Shown here piece after piece: positions 16,093-25,432 of a stretch of 64,000 nt of DNA. Each line of letters starts with the position of its first letter. Position 1 is the first letter of the stretch. A model generated the notes under the pieces. It did no database searches. It saw nothing but the letters and a program-made list of their open reading frames with translations, and was not told where the DNA came from. A program made the translations under genes and the position numbers. Source of the DNA: Micavibrio aeruginosavorus EPB (GTDB lineage: Bacteria > Pseudomonadota > Alphaproteobacteria > Micavibrionales > Micavibrionaceae). Where the stretch lies: NCBI RefSeq assembly GCF_000348745.1, contig NC_020812.1, forward strand, positions 2,365,444 through 2,429,443. The letters run 5' to 3'.

Positions 16093-17472
16093 TTATTTCT
16101 TCTGCTTCTTCGCCCGGAACTTTGCCGCCCAGCCCGCCAGCATGCGGGGTTCGGCGCGTTCGACGAACAGGGCATCATCGGCGACATCCTTGGTAACCGT
16201 CGCCCCGGCGGCAATATAGGCCCCTTTGCCAATCGTGACGGGGGCGACCAACGTAACGTTGGACCCGACCATGGCATGATCACCAATCACCGTTTTGAAT
16301 TTTTCAAAGCCATCGTAATTGGCCGTGATCGCGCCGCAGGAGAAATTGACCCCGGCCCCCACATCGGCATCACCGATATAGGCCAGATGGCTGGCCTTGG
16401 CCCCATCGTGCAAATGGGCGTTTTTGGTTTCGACGAAATTGCCGATCTTAACCTTGGCCCCCAGTTTCGTGCCGGGACGCAGACGCGCAAACGGGCCCAC
16501 GGTGCAACCCGCGTCAATACGGGCCCCTTCGATATGGCAGAAGGCTTCGATGACGACATTGTCCCCAACGGTCACGCCGGGGCCGAAAACCACATTCGGG
16601 CCGATGACAACATCACGGCCAATTTTTGTATCGTGACAGAAAAAGACCGATGACGGGTCAATCAACGTGGCCCCGTTATCCATCGCGGCCCGGCGCAAAT
16701 TTTTCTGGGCAATCGCCTCAACCACGGCCAGATCGGCGCGGGAATTTACGCCCGCGACTTCATCCGCGTTGTATAAAATGCTGACGCGGGTTTTAACCCC
16801 TTCGCGCGCGGCAATTTCGGGCAGGTCGGTAATGTAATATTCGCCTTGCGCATTGTTGGTTTGCAGCTTGTCCAGCCAACCGGATAATTTCGTTCCATCA
16901 ATGCAGAACGCGCCGGTGTTGCACAATTTGATGGCGCGTTGTTCCGGGGTTGCGTCTTTGTCTTCAACAATTTTGTTCAACGTGCCATCGGCATTCATGA
17001 CCAGGCGACCAAAGGCGGGTGGATTTTTATATTCAACACCCAAAACGGCAATGCCCGTGTGCGCATCATGGCGGCGCGCCTCGATCAAACCTTGCATCAT
17101 CCCGGTGGACAGCAATGGCATATCCCCCAGCAGAACCAGAATATCACCATCAAAATCCTTGAGCGCGGGCATGGCAGCACGCACGGCATCACCCGTTCCC
17201 ATCGGTACTTTTTGAATGGCGGTGGCATGGGGTGCAACGGCATCGGCCACACCCGGCGCATCCGGCGCGGTGACCACGATAATTTTATCCGGCGACAATT
17301 CTTCGACCGAACGCAACAGCCAGTTGATCATCGGACGTCCGGCGATTTCGTGCAGCACCTTCGGCTTGGCGGATTTCATCCGTTTGCCCTGACCAGCGGT
17401 CAGGATCACACAGGCAAGTTTCGAAACGGGTTGAGCGGAAGATGGGGTCATTGGGCTTGAAAACTCATTCAC
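16093..17472 (-). CDS. glmU: Bifunctional UDP-N-acetylglucosamine pyrophosphorylase / glucosamine-1-phosphate acetyltransferase
   Basis: This 459-aa enzyme acetylates GlcN-1-P and uridylylates it to UDP-GlcNAc. The N-terminal nucleotidyltransferase has LTAGQGKRMKSAKPKVLH and the uridine-binding PMGTGDAV and LLGDMPLL segments. The C-terminal half is a left-handed beta-helix of hexapeptide repeats (VVIGPNVVFGPGVTVGDN) with ARLRPGTKLG, NFVETKNA, ASHLAYIGDADVG and NFSCGAITANYDG. The start may be the ATG at 17472 or MTPSS, a few codons later. It heads the glmU-glmS unit. Confidence 0.96.
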   Translation of the reverse strand: MNEFSSPMTPSSAQPVSKLACVILTAGQGKRMKSAKPKVLHEIAGRPMINWLLRSVEELSPDKIIVVTAPDAPGVADAVAPHATAIQKVPMGTGDAVRAAMPALKDFDGDILVLLGDMPLLSTGMMQGLIEARRHDAHTGIAVLGVEYKNPPAFGRLVMNADGTLNKIVEDKDATPEQRAIKLCNTGAFCIDGTKLSGWLDKLQTNNAQGEYYITDLPEIAAREGVKTRVSILYNADEVAGVNSRADLAVVEAIAQKNLRRAAMDNGATLIDPSSVFFCHDTKIGRDVVIGPNVVFGPGVTVGDNVVIEAFCHIEGARIDAGCTVGPFARLRPGTKLGAKVKIGNFVETKNAHLHDGAKASHLAYIGDADVGAGVNFSCGAITANYDGFEKFKTVIGDHAMVGSNVTLVAPVTIGKGAYIAAGATVTKDVADDALFVERAEPRMLAGWAAKFRAKKQKK

Positions 17473-17592
17473 TTTAAAAACAATGCGGCCTTAGTCTTTA
17501 TTGCCCCGGTGGCGGCGCAAAACAAGTCACATCATGTTGCAAAGCATTTCACCAAATCCCCCCAAAACCCCAACAAAAAACCGGAAAAAACC

Positions 17593-17620
17593 ATTCGCCC
17601 CGAACAAAACCGGGGCGAAT
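17593..17620 (-). terminator. Terminator after the DUF3108 gene
   Basis: ATTCGCCCCG - AACAAAAC - CGGGGCGAAT, followed on the minus strand by GGTTTTTTCC. It lies 29 bases past the DUF3108 stop. Confidence 0.85.
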
Positions 17621-17648
17621 CAGTATATTATCCTTTTATATCAAATAA

Positions 17649-18515
17649 TTAGTCCGATTGAGCCAGGGTCGTCGCCCCATCGGTATAGCCCACCAAATGC
17701 ATAAACATGGTGCCATATTCCGATGTCACCCGCACCTTCACCGGAACGGCCGGCTTGTCGGGGGAAACTTTTGCAAACCACACGGTCGGCAATTTGCCCT
17801 TCATGCGGCCCTGTTCCTGGATCGACATCCAGCCGCGTGGTTTTTTATGCCATTCCCCGGCCACCGGAGTCACCTCGACCACACAGCGTTGCGACGGGCC
17901 ACCATACACATTGTAGCGTGATGCGTTCAGTTGCTCTTCACCCTCCAGACGGAATTTCATGGCGAAGCGGCGTTTGCCATCAAAGACTTCCGATGATGAA
18001 TCACAGGATTGCCCGGCGGCAATATCCTGCATCACATCCAGCGTAGCGGTCAGGACATCAATCGTTCCCTGAGTCAGTTCCGCAGGCGGCAAATCACGCT
18101 CCACCGTGCTGTCCGGGTCGCGCACGGTATAACCGACGAAATCCCCGTTTTTATTGTAGTTATATTCCTTCACTTCCTCTTCCTCACGCCAGATGGCGGA
18201 GGACCGGTGCAGTTCCGGACGAACGCCGTCCTTCATCTGCCACCCCTGTGTTTCGAATGTGCCATCCCACGGGGCCAGCGCGCGCAGGAAACCCTTGGTC
18301 CCGGCGCTGAACGATAAATTATATTCGCTGTCTTCCGGGGCATAGACATGCAGAGTCGCGGCCACGGCGTTCACACCGCCCGCGTAAACTTCGTATGTCA
18401 GTTGTTGCGTTCCGGGTTTGAACACGGCCTTTTGTGCCGTGGCCGCCGCATTCACGCCGCCCGTCACCGCCAGCACAACACCCGCAACAACGGACAGAAC
18501 AGCGCCCTTAATCAT
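17649..18515 (-). CDS. DUF3108 domain protein, exported (288 aa)
   Basis: Starting at ATG 18515 gives a clean signal sequence ([17 protein letters not shown], cleavage after VNAAA). Longer alternatives from 18605 or 18584 would place this segment internally, and the 18515 ATG overlaps the stop of the upstream acyltransferase gene (ATGATTAA), typical of coupling. The mature part reads like DUF3108: LTYEVYAGGVNAVAATLHVY, FLRALAPWDGTFETQGW, a cysteine in GQSCD, KRRFAMKFRLE, and a C-terminal WFAKVSPDKPAVPVKVRV. The protein is probably periplasmic and beta-rich; the family's role is unknown. It is followed by a terminator. Confidence 0.85.
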   Translation of the reverse strand: MIKGAVLSVVAGVVLAVTGGVNAAATAQKAVFKPGTQQLTYEVYAGGVNAVAATLHVYAPEDSEYNLSFSAGTKGFLRALAPWDGTFETQGWQMKDGVRPELHRSSAIWREEEEVKEYNYNKNGDFVGYTVRDPDSTVERDLPPAELTQGTIDVLTATLDVMQDIAAGQSCDSSSEVFDGKRRFAMKFRLEGEEQLNASRYNVYGGPSQRCVVEVTPVAGEWHKKPRGWMSIQEQGRMKGKLPTVWFAKVSPDKPAVPVKVRVTSEYGTMFMHLVGYTDGATTLAQSD

Positions 18516-19473
18516 AAAATCCCGGGGTGCGGATAATCGTGCCGCCAAGACCTGTTTTGAAAATTGCCAGACCGTCTTTGTCATCGGAAATCCCTCCAAG
18601 GTCAAAATCCCGAATACCCCTTTGTTTCAGTATAACAGATGAATCCCACAAAAGAAGGTGGTGCGCGTGATATTCGCGGCCCACATCCGTCGTCCACCCA
18701 ATCTGATATGTGGCGGAAGCCCCGTGAATCAACAGCATAACCATGGCAATGGTTTCATTGTGCGCCCGCACCGCCCCCACCAAAAGGTTATTTGTGGCAA
18801 AAAATTGGCGCGCCAGCGCGCGCACCATCTTCACCGACGGCCCCGGATAACCGCGCAAGGTCCGGTCGGCGTGATAACCGGCAATCGCTTCATCAATGGT
18901 GCGGGGCGTCGTGGCCCAATCAATATGCAGGGCCGTGTTCTTTTGCGCCTTGGTCAATTCGTTGCGCCAGCTTTTACGCAAACGCGCCCGCCGCGCATCA
19001 TCATCGGGGTCCAGATCCAGCCAGACGGTTTGATAAGATGATCCGCGCGCACGCAACCCCGCACGGACAAGCGCTTGACGCATTTCGGGTGTATCAGGCA
19101 CTTCCGGAATAAAGCGGCGACGGCGACCCAGACGACGCGGTATGGCGCGATGAAATGCATTAAAAAAGGCCGCAACATGATCCGCCGTGCCGAAACCGGG
19201 CAACCACACCGGCCCACGGTCCAGATGCACACCATGCAGGAGGTTCCCCGGAAAGGCCGTTTCCAGAATTTGCACCAATCCGGCCTCAACCCCATCGATC
19301 TCAATCACACCCCAGCGCGCCTTTAGCCCCAACACGGGGCACGCCGCACGGGCATAATCGTAGGATTGCAACAGACTGGCCCGCCGCGCGGATGCGAAGC
19401 GTTCATTCCATTGATCCAGCGACAGCACATTCCATCGGATGAGACAGGCGGGAGGCGCAGTTTCGCCTTGCAT
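18508..19473 (-). CDS. FemAB/BioF2-like GNAT acyltransferase (321 aa)
   Basis: The sequence fits the FemAB-related, GNAT-fold acyltransferases: [11 protein letters not shown] near the N-terminus, GPVWLPGFG, a basic [14 protein letters not shown] segment typical of the BioF2-like domain, then [31 protein letters not shown] and a C-terminal [26 protein letters not shown]. Members transfer aminoacyl or acyl groups, often in cell-envelope or polysaccharide synthesis; the substrate here is unknown. It overlaps the DUF3108 gene by 8 bases. Its start lies 30 bases from the divergent dapD. Confidence 0.85.
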   Translation of the reverse strand: MQGETAPPACLIRWNVLSLDQWNERFASARRASLLQSYDYARAACPVLGLKARWGVIEIDGVEAGLVQILETAFPGNLLHGVHLDRGPVWLPGFGTADHVAAFFNAFHRAIPRRLGRRRRFIPEVPDTPEMRQALVRAGLRARGSSYQTVWLDLDPDDDARRARLRKSWRNELTKAQKNTALHIDWATTPRTIDEAIAGYHADRTLRGYPGPSVKMVRALARQFFATNNLLVGAVRAHNETIAMVMLLIHGASATYQIGWTTDVGREYHAHHLLLWDSSVILKQRGIRDFDLGGISDDKDGLAIFKTGLGGTIIRTPGFYD

Positions 19474-19503
19474 TCACTTGGTCCTGAAGGTTTGATAGGC
19501 GGT

Positions 19504-20357
19504 ATGACACACGATCCGAATCATACACAAATTAAAGCGCTTGTCGAACAGGGATGGGACGCACGCGACACCCTGAACCCCGGTACGACGGGTGATGTGC
19601 GCAATGCCGTGGTTGAAACGCTGGAGTTGCTGGATAACGGCCACCTGCGCGTTGCCGAACCCGTTGCGGGCGATTGGGTCGTGCATCAATGGGTGAAGAA
19701 GGCCGTGTTGCTGTCCTTCCGCCTGAACCCCATGGCATCCATTCCCGGCGGCCCGGGCGGCGCGCATTGGTGGGACAAGGTGCCCAGCAAATTTCACGAC
19801 TGGGACGCCGATGATTTTCACGCGGCGGGTTTTCGCGCCGTGCCAGGATCAATCGTGCGCCATTCCGCCCATATCGCCAAAAATGTCGTCCTGATGCCCA
19901 GCTTCGTCAATGTTGGCGCGTTTGTGGATGAGGGCACGATGGTCGATACATGGACCACCATTGGATCGTGCGCGCAGATTGGCAAAAACTGCCACATTTT
20001 TGCGGTGTTGGCATTGGCGGGGTATTGGAACCATTACAGGCCGACCCCGTCATTATCGAGGATAACGTTTTCATCGGCGCGCGCAGCGAAGTGGCTGAGG
20101 GTGTGCGCGTTGAAACCGGGGCCGTATTGTCCATGGGCGTGTTCCTGGGCGCATCAACCAAAATTATCGACCGTGACAGCGGTGAAATTTTCATGGGCCG
20201 CGTCCCAGCCTACAGCGTCGTTGTTCCCGGTACACTGCCCGGCAAGCCCTTGTCCGATGGCACACCGGGCCCGGCGTTGGCCTGTGCGGTGATTGTGAAA
20301 CGGGTTGATGAACGCACCCGATCAAAAACCGCGATCAATGAATTATTGCGCACATAG
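19504..20357 (+). pseudogene. dapD: 2,3,4,5-tetrahydropyridine-2,6-dicarboxylate N-succinyltransferase DapD, frameshifted
   Basis: The first frame (19504 to about 20000) gives a typical DapD N-terminus: [71 protein letters not shown]. The frame then shifts by one and continues with [48 protein letters not shown] and ends ...INELLRT at 20357. The joined span is 854 bases, one short of 285 codons, so one base is missing near the T5 run at 19997-20001. DapD uses succinyl-CoA in lysine/diaminopimelate synthesis and is normally essential, and dapE follows 23 bases later. I therefore suspect a sequencing or assembly error before a real lesion. Confidence 0.88.
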
Positions 20358-20380
20358 ATTTTCAACATAAGGATTTTCCA

Positions 20381-21508
20381 ATGACCGACGCCCTCGCCCT
20401 TGCCCGTGATCTGATCCGTTGCCCCAGCATCACGCCAAAGGACGAAGGGGCGCAGGCGTTGCTGGCCCGTACGCTGGGCGGCCTGGGCTTTACCTGCACC
20501 GACCTGCCCTTTGGTGATGTGCAAAATTTGTTTGCCCGCCGGGGCACGGATGGTCCGCATCTGTGTTTCGCCGGACACACGGATGTCGTGCCCGTGGGCG
20601 ATGAACAATCATGGTCACACAGCCCGTTTGGCGGCGCGGTCGCCGATGGGAAACTCTATGGCCGCGGGGCCGCGGACATGAAGGGCAACATTGCCGCCTT
20701 CATCGCCGCCACGGCCGCTTTCGTTCACAATCACCCGGATCACAAGGGCTCGATCAGCTTGCTAATCACCGGGGACGAGGAAGGCCCGGCGGTCAACGGC
20801 ACCGTCCGCGTGCTGGACTGGATGGCGAAGAATGGCCACACACCTGATGTCTGCATCGTTGGTGAACCATCCAACCCGAAAGAAATGGGCGACGAAATTA
20901 AAATCGGCCGCCGTGGGTCGCTCAGCGGTACATTAACCGTGCGCGGGAAACAGGGGCACGTGGCCTATCCACATCTGGCCGACAACCCGGTGCCGAAACT
21001 GGCGCATTATCTGGTTGCCTTATCCGATACGGTTTTGGATGCGGGCAGTGCGCATTTTCCGGCATCCTCTTTGCAGGTCACCAATGTTGATATTGGCAAC
21101 AAAGCCGAAAACGTTATCCCCGCCCGTGCGACCGCCACGTTCAATGTGCGGTTTAACGACCGATGGGATTTTGAAACGCTGGAAAATAAAATCCGATCCA
21201 TCCTCGACCGCGTTGGCCCCGATTACGATATCGAATTCCGCCGTGGGGCCCATGTATTCATCACTGCACCCGGCGAATGGACAGGTTTGGTGCGCCAGGC
21301 CGTCACCGATATCACTGGAAAAACCCCGGTGATGAGCACGGCGGGCGGCACATCCGATGCCCGGTTTGTCAGCCAATATTGCCCGGTGGTGGAATGCGGC
21401 CTGATCAATGAAACGATCCATCAGGTGGATGAACATGTGCGCATCACCGATCTGGAAACACTGACCGCCATTTATGGCCGCGTGCTGGAAAAATACTTCC
21501 TGGGCTAA
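20381..21508 (+). CDS. dapE: Succinyl-diaminopimelate desuccinylase
   Basis: This 375-aa M20-family metallopeptidase removes succinate from N-succinyl-LL-diaminopimelate. The first metal motif is FAGHTDVVPVGD, the second is YGRGAADMKGNIAAF with its bridging Asp, and TGDEEGPAVNGT carries the catalytic Glu-Glu. Later come GRRGSLSGTLTVRGKQGHVA (dimerisation domain start), STAGGTSDARF, and NETIHQVDEHV with the C-terminal His. It is co-directional with dapD and 23 bases downstream, so the two probably share a transcript. Confidence 0.96.
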   Translation: MTDALALARDLIRCPSITPKDEGAQALLARTLGGLGFTCTDLPFGDVQNLFARRGTDGPHLCFAGHTDVVPVGDEQSWSHSPFGGAVADGKLYGRGAADMKGNIAAFIAATAAFVHNHPDHKGSISLLITGDEEGPAVNGTVRVLDWMAKNGHTPDVCIVGEPSNPKEMGDEIKIGRRGSLSGTLTVRGKQGHVAYPHLADNPVPKLAHYLVALSDTVLDAGSAHFPASSLQVTNVDIGNKAENVIPARATATFNVRFNDRWDFETLENKIRSILDRVGPDYDIEFRRGAHVFITAPGEWTGLVRQAVTDITGKTPVMSTAGGTSDARFVSQYCPVVECGLINETIHQVDEHVRITDLETLTAIYGRVLEKYFLG

Positions 21509-21526
21509 GCCCCCAGCCCCCAGCCC

Positions 21527-22297
21527 TCAGTAATCAATCCGCACCAGATACAACCCATCCGGCGGAGCCGTGGGGCCGCCCGCGCGGCGGTCGCGTGCAT
21601 CAAGCGCGGTGCGCACCTGATCGGGGGTCCATTTGCCATCCCCAACCATAGCCAGCGTACCGACCATGTTGCGCACCTGATGGTGCAGGAAGGATCGCCC
21701 CTCGACATGGAATTCAATATCCTGCCCCGGCCCGGCGACGCAGGGTTTGGCGATGATATCCAGACGGTCGAGCGTGCGCATCGGGGATTTTGCCTGACAA
21801 TCCGTATCGCGGAATGTTGTAAAATCATGGTGGCCCAGCAAATGCGCCGCGCCCGCGCGCATGGCATCCACATCCAGCAGACGCCGCACATGCCACACCA
21901 GCCCTCGTTCAAACGCGGGCGGGGCCGGACGATTGAGCAGGCGGAAAATATACAATTTGTTCGTGGCCGAGAACCGGGCGTGGAAATCATCCGCCACCGC
22001 TTCAGCGTTCAGGATCACAACCGGCGTGTCCCGCAAATGGGCGTTCAGCGCCTTGGTCAGGTCGTATCCCGTCAGCGCGCGGTTTCCGTAATCCAGATCA
22101 AAATGGGCCACCTGCCCCCGTGCATGAACGCCAGCATCGGTGCGGCCCGCAACATGGATGGTGATGGCTTGCTGGCAAAAGTTCTGGATTGCGGCCTCGA
22201 TGGCGGCCTGCACGGACGGGATGCCTTCTTCCTGCCGCTGCCAGCCGGAAAAGGGGCGTCCGTCATATTCAATGGTTAATTTCCAGCGTTGTTGCAT
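21527..22297 (-). CDS. truA: tRNA pseudouridine(38-40) synthase TruA
   Basis: This 256-aa enzyme isomerises uridines 38-40 in the tRNA anticodon stem-loop. It begins WKLTIEYDGRPFSGWQRQ, and the catalytic Asp54 lies in AGRTDAGVHARGQVAHFD. Later family motifs are FSATNKLYIFRLLNR, GHHDFTTFRDTDCQAKSP and EFHVEGRSFLHHQVRNMVG. The length matches the family. It converges on dapE with an 18-base gap. Its start region (22298-22388) is shared with the divergent HExxH gene. Confidence 0.96.
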   Translation of the reverse strand: MQQRWKLTIEYDGRPFSGWQRQEEGIPSVQAAIEAAIQNFCQQAITIHVAGRTDAGVHARGQVAHFDLDYGNRALTGYDLTKALNAHLRDTPVVILNAEAVADDFHARFSATNKLYIFRLLNRPAPPAFERGLVWHVRRLLDVDAMRAGAAHLLGHHDFTTFRDTDCQAKSPMRTLDRLDIIAKPCVAGPGQDIEFHVEGRSFLHHQVRNMVGTLAMVGDGKWTPDQVRTALDARDRRAGGPTAPPDGLYLVRIDY

Positions 22298-22388
22298 AGC
22301 CCGGCGCTTTCAGCCTAATCTAAACCCCATCAACGACGCCCCACCATAAACGAGGGCGCGTGACACAGGGAACTATCGCGTTTTAGGT

Positions 22389-23135
22389 ATGAAAGTCAAA
22401 GATCTTCACATTCTGGACCGCCATTATTGCGTCCATGCCGATGCCTATCTGGTCATTGGCACGGCGAAAAATGCGCGCCGTTTGCCCGGTACCATCACCG
22501 GATGGCACGCCCGCGGGGATGAGACGCTGTATTACAAGCGTCATTTCCTTGATGCCGACAGCGCCCATATTCATTTCGATGCCGAGATGGTGGATACAGA
22601 CGCCATCATCGATAATATTTTCAGCGTCGATCGCCAGCAGCAAGCCGTTTACGATTGGGAAGATCGAGTCATTGTTCCTCATGGCCGGATTATCACGGCC
22701 AAGGACGCCCGCGCCATGATCGCCCGCGTTGCCGATGACAATGATATGCCGCGACCGAAGCTGGTGTGGGAAGAACACACAAATCATTCCGAATATGATG
22801 AATGCGACAACCGCGTGCATTTTGGTCATCGCGATAGCATCAGCCTGTTACACGAACTCGCCCACGCCTTGTACCACGAGCGCCGCGATGGTGAAAAATT
22901 CGCAGACCACAGCCCTGGCTTTGTCTGGACCGCAATCGAGCTCTATCATCGTTATGCGGGCGTTGACCTGCAGCTGCTGATTACATCGGCCATGCAGGCC
23001 GATATTATCGGAGACTTGAAATCGATTCGCCACATTCGCGATCTGTCAATTCCTATCGTTGAACAGGCAATGGCCAACGATAACACGGCCACACCCAAGG
23101 CCGTCGTGCGGACAAAGAATGGGCCGCGGCCATGA
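22389..23135 (+). CDS. Putative zinc metallopeptidase-like protein, HExxH (copy 1, 248 aa)
   Basis: The protein has an unannotated N-terminal half and a C-terminal module with the zincin motif HELAH (His155, Glu156, His159). The motif is followed about 15-20 residues later by FADHSPGFVWTAIELYHRY, where the aromatic-rich His segment could give the third ligand. The arrangement resembles small SprT-like/TIGR04338-type putative metallohydrolases, but I am not sure of the family. The first part contains WHARGDETLYYKRHFLDAD. It overlaps the paralogous next gene by four bases (ATGA), so the two are coupled. No signal peptide is seen, so it is probably cytoplasmic. Confidence 0.72.
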   Translation: MKVKDLHILDRHYCVHADAYLVIGTAKNARRLPGTITGWHARGDETLYYKRHFLDADSAHIHFDAEMVDTDAIIDNIFSVDRQQQAVYDWEDRVIVPHGRIITAKDARAMIARVADDNDMPRPKLVWEEHTNHSEYDECDNRVHFGHRDSISLLHELAHALYHERRDGEKFADHSPGFVWTAIELYHRYAGVDLQLLITSAMQADIIGDLKSIRHIRDLSIPIVEQAMANDNTATPKAVVRTKNGPRP

Positions 23136-23881
23136 GCATGAAAAAAGGGCAATTGAAGAAGGCGTTCAACGCACCCCGCTTGCATGTGCCGCATATTGAT
23201 GAAATTTTTTCATACACCCACCCGATCAGCGGCGCGAAACTGTTGATGGGGCACATGCACAAGCCCGTTACAACAGCCAATGGAACAACCTATGACGCAC
23301 CGTTCGTCGTGGCGTGGGTGCCACCGGGACGGGTTAATATTACGCAATTTTCATTATACAAACACGCGTCCGTGGCCTTGAAAGGCTACACACGGTTGCG
23401 CAGCCATGCGCACGGCCCCGGACCGCACAGCGCCTTTGCCCGTGATTTTCAATGCGCCACAGTTTATGGCTGGGAAGCCCGCATTCTGGATCGCGGCACG
23501 CCGCAATTGGATGACGAAGCGATTGAAAACATGATCTGGCGCGTGGCGGATGATTTCAATATGGCCGCCCCGGCGGTGAAGGTTGACATCAACCCCAAAC
23601 TGAAACATCCCAGCAGTTTTTATGTGCCGGACAAACACCGCATCCGTATGCGGGACCGGGGGTTGAGCCATGTCTTGCACGAAGTGGCCCACGCCATCGA
23701 CATGACCATCAATGATAATCAATGGAGCGCCCACGGCCCCAGTTTTGTGCGGACGCTTCTGGTGCTGGCTGAACGATATCAGGGATTTGATCAGGCCACG
23801 CTGGAAAAATCCGCGCGCAAGGCCGGGATTCAGATCGCCGATTTGTCCGATTTAAAAAACCTGAAACCGCGCGCGGCTTAG
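23132..23881 (+). CDS. Putative zinc metallopeptidase-like protein, HExxH (copy 2, 249 aa)
   Basis: This is a paralogue of the preceding gene with the same architecture. The motif HEVAH (His183, Glu184, His187) is followed by WSAHGPSFVRTLLVLAERY, matching the ADHSPGFVWTAIELYHRY part of copy 1, and both contain MIWRVADDFNM/MIARVADDNDM-like blocks about 60 residues earlier. Translation may begin at 23132 or at the ATG at 23138. It converges on fmt (8 bases between the stops). Because both copies keep the HExxH and AHGPxF-type His, both are probably active zinc proteins; the substrate is unknown. Confidence 0.72.
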   Translation: MSMKKGQLKKAFNAPRLHVPHIDEIFSYTHPISGAKLLMGHMHKPVTTANGTTYDAPFVVAWVPPGRVNITQFSLYKHASVALKGYTRLRSHAHGPGPHSAFARDFQCATVYGWEARILDRGTPQLDDEAIENMIWRVADDFNMAAPAVKVDINPKLKHPSSFYVPDKHRIRMRDRGLSHVLHEVAHAIDMTINDNQWSAHGPSFVRTLLVLAERYQGFDQATLEKSARKAGIQIADLSDLKNLKPRAA

Positions 23882-23888
23882 CCGGGGA

Positions 23889-24845
23889 TCAGGCAGACCC
23901 CAACACCGCACCAACATTCAAAATCCCGCCATTGATCGCGGCGAATGAATCCATCACCTTGCCATTTTCGGGGTGCACCTGCATCAGGCGCAGAACGCGG
24001 CCATCACCGCAGGCCACACGGCCATCACGGTCGATCAATGTACCCGCCGATTCATGCGACCGCATATCTTCAAGCTGGGCATGGACGATTTTAATGCGAC
24101 GGGCATCACCATTGGATGTCCACACGCCCGGCCACGGGTTCAGGGCCCGGATTTGTTGATCAATTTCAGCGGCGGTTTTACCCCAATCCACACGCCCATC
24201 ATCTTTTTTCAGCATCGGGGCATAGGTGGATTGCGCATCATCCTGTGGCGTCATATCAATGCGCCCATCAATCGCCAGACGATCCAGCACCGGCACAATC
24301 ATATCCGCCCCCATGGCGGACAACGCATCGTGCAATTGCGGCGTAGTCGTGGTGCCGTTCAATTTCATGTCGCGCATGGCGATGACCGGGCCAGTATCCA
24401 GCCCCTCGCACATTTGCATGATGGAAATGCCGGTCGATTCATCCCCCGCCCAGATGGAGCGTTGAATGGGTGACGCCCCACGCCAGCGCGGCAACAAGGA
24501 CGCATGGATATTGATGCAGCCATATTTCGGCGCATCCAGAACATCACGCGGCAGGATCAGGCCATAGGCCGCCACAACCGCCACATCTGCACCCAAAGCC
24601 TTAAACTGCGCCCGCGCGGCATCATCTTTTTTCAGGGACAGTGGATTGTAAACTGGAATCCCCGCATCCAGCGCCGCGGCATGCACGGGGGATGGTTGCA
24701 CCTGCTGGCCCCGGCCCTTTGGGCGCGGCGGTTGGCTGTAGACGGCGACGACGCTGTGATGCGAATTCAAAATGGCTTTCAGCGCCGGAACGGAAAAATC
24801 CGGCGTGCCCATAAAGACCACTTTTAAACCTTCGCCATTGCTCAT
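23889..24845 (-). CDS. fmt: Methionyl-tRNA formyltransferase
   Basis: This 318-aa enzyme formylates initiator Met-tRNA using 10-formyl-tetrahydrofolate. It starts KVVFMGTPDFSVPALKAIL, followed by the folate and catalytic region AAYGLILPRDVLDAPKYGC, then the signature NIHASLLPRWRGASPIQRS with the catalytic Asn and His. GISIMQMCEGLDTGPVI follows, and the C-terminal tRNA-binding domain contains NPWPGVWTS. The ATG at 24845 lies one base after the def stop codon, giving the common def-fmt pair. Confidence 0.96.
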   Translation of the reverse strand: MSNGEGLKVVFMGTPDFSVPALKAILNSHHSVVAVYSQPPRPKGRGQQVQPSPVHAAALDAGIPVYNPLSLKKDDAARAQFKALGADVAVVAAYGLILPRDVLDAPKYGCINIHASLLPRWRGASPIQRSIWAGDESTGISIMQMCEGLDTGPVIAMRDMKLNGTTTTPQLHDALSAMGADMIVPVLDRLAIDGRIDMTPQDDAQSTYAPMLKKDDGRVDWGKTAAEIDQQIRALNPWPGVWTSNGDARRIKIVHAQLEDMRSHESAGTLIDRDGRVACGDGRVLRLMQVHPENGKVMDSFAAINGGILNVGAVLGSA

Positions 24846-24846
24846 C

Positions 24847-25380
24847 TTACAAAACCTGTTGGCCCTTTTGCAGTTTGGCCAGTTTTTTCATGATCATGTC
24901 GCGTTTCAATTTCGACAGATGGTCGATAAACAAAACGCCGTCCAGATGGTCGATTTCATGTTGTACGCAATGCGACAACAGGCCCGAGGCCTCCATCTCC
25001 TGCCCCTGGCCGTTATAATCCAGATATTTCACCCGAACGATGGCCGGGCGTTGCACCAATGCATATTGCCCCGGAATGGACAGGCACCCTTCTTCCATCT
25101 CGCTCGGCTCTTCGGATTTAAAAATAATCTCCGGGTTCACCATATAGATGGGGTTGCGCTTCACATCTTCGCCCTCGTCGGCCCGTTCGGACAGATCCAT
25201 GACCAGAACGCGGTTCAACAACCCGATCTGGTTCGCGGCCAGTCCAATGCCCGGTGCGTCATACATGGTGTCCAGCATGTTATCCATCTGGCGGCGCAGG
25301 GCATCATCCACCGTTCCCACTTCGGTCGCGCGTTGTTTCAAAACCGGATCGGGAACAGTCACAATGGGCAGAATCGTCAT
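24847..25380 (-). CDS. def: Peptide deformylase
   Basis: This 177-aa Fe/Zn hydrolase removes the N-formyl group from nascent proteins. All three family motifs are present: GIGLAANQIG (motif 1), EEGCLSIPG with the metal-binding Cys99 (motif 2) and QHEIDHLDGVL with His141, Glu142 and His145 (motif 3). The coding start is the ATG at 25380. It is directly coupled to fmt, with only one base between the stop and the next start. Confidence 0.97.
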   Translation of the reverse strand: MTILPIVTVPDPVLKQRATEVGTVDDALRRQMDNMLDTMYDAPGIGLAANQIGLLNRVLVMDLSERADEGEDVKRNPIYMVNPEIIFKSEEPSEMEEGCLSIPGQYALVQRPAIVRVKYLDYNGQGQEMEASGLLSHCVQHEIDHLDGVLFIDHLSKLKRDMIMKKLAKLQKGQQVL

Positions 25381-25432
25381 TTTTTTATGTCACTTTCACT
25401 ACACTAAAGAGGTATGCCGGATACCGGACGGG

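Noticed and set aside
19997-20001. Programmed -1 frameshifting as an explanation for dapD
   Set aside because: A T5 run allows slippage, but no heptamer in the right frame or stimulatory structure is evident. A missing base is simpler.
21508-21530. Repeated CCCCCAGC motif between dapE and truA
   Set aside because: A short, simple-sequence duplication in the gap between convergent genes, with no hairpin or other feature.
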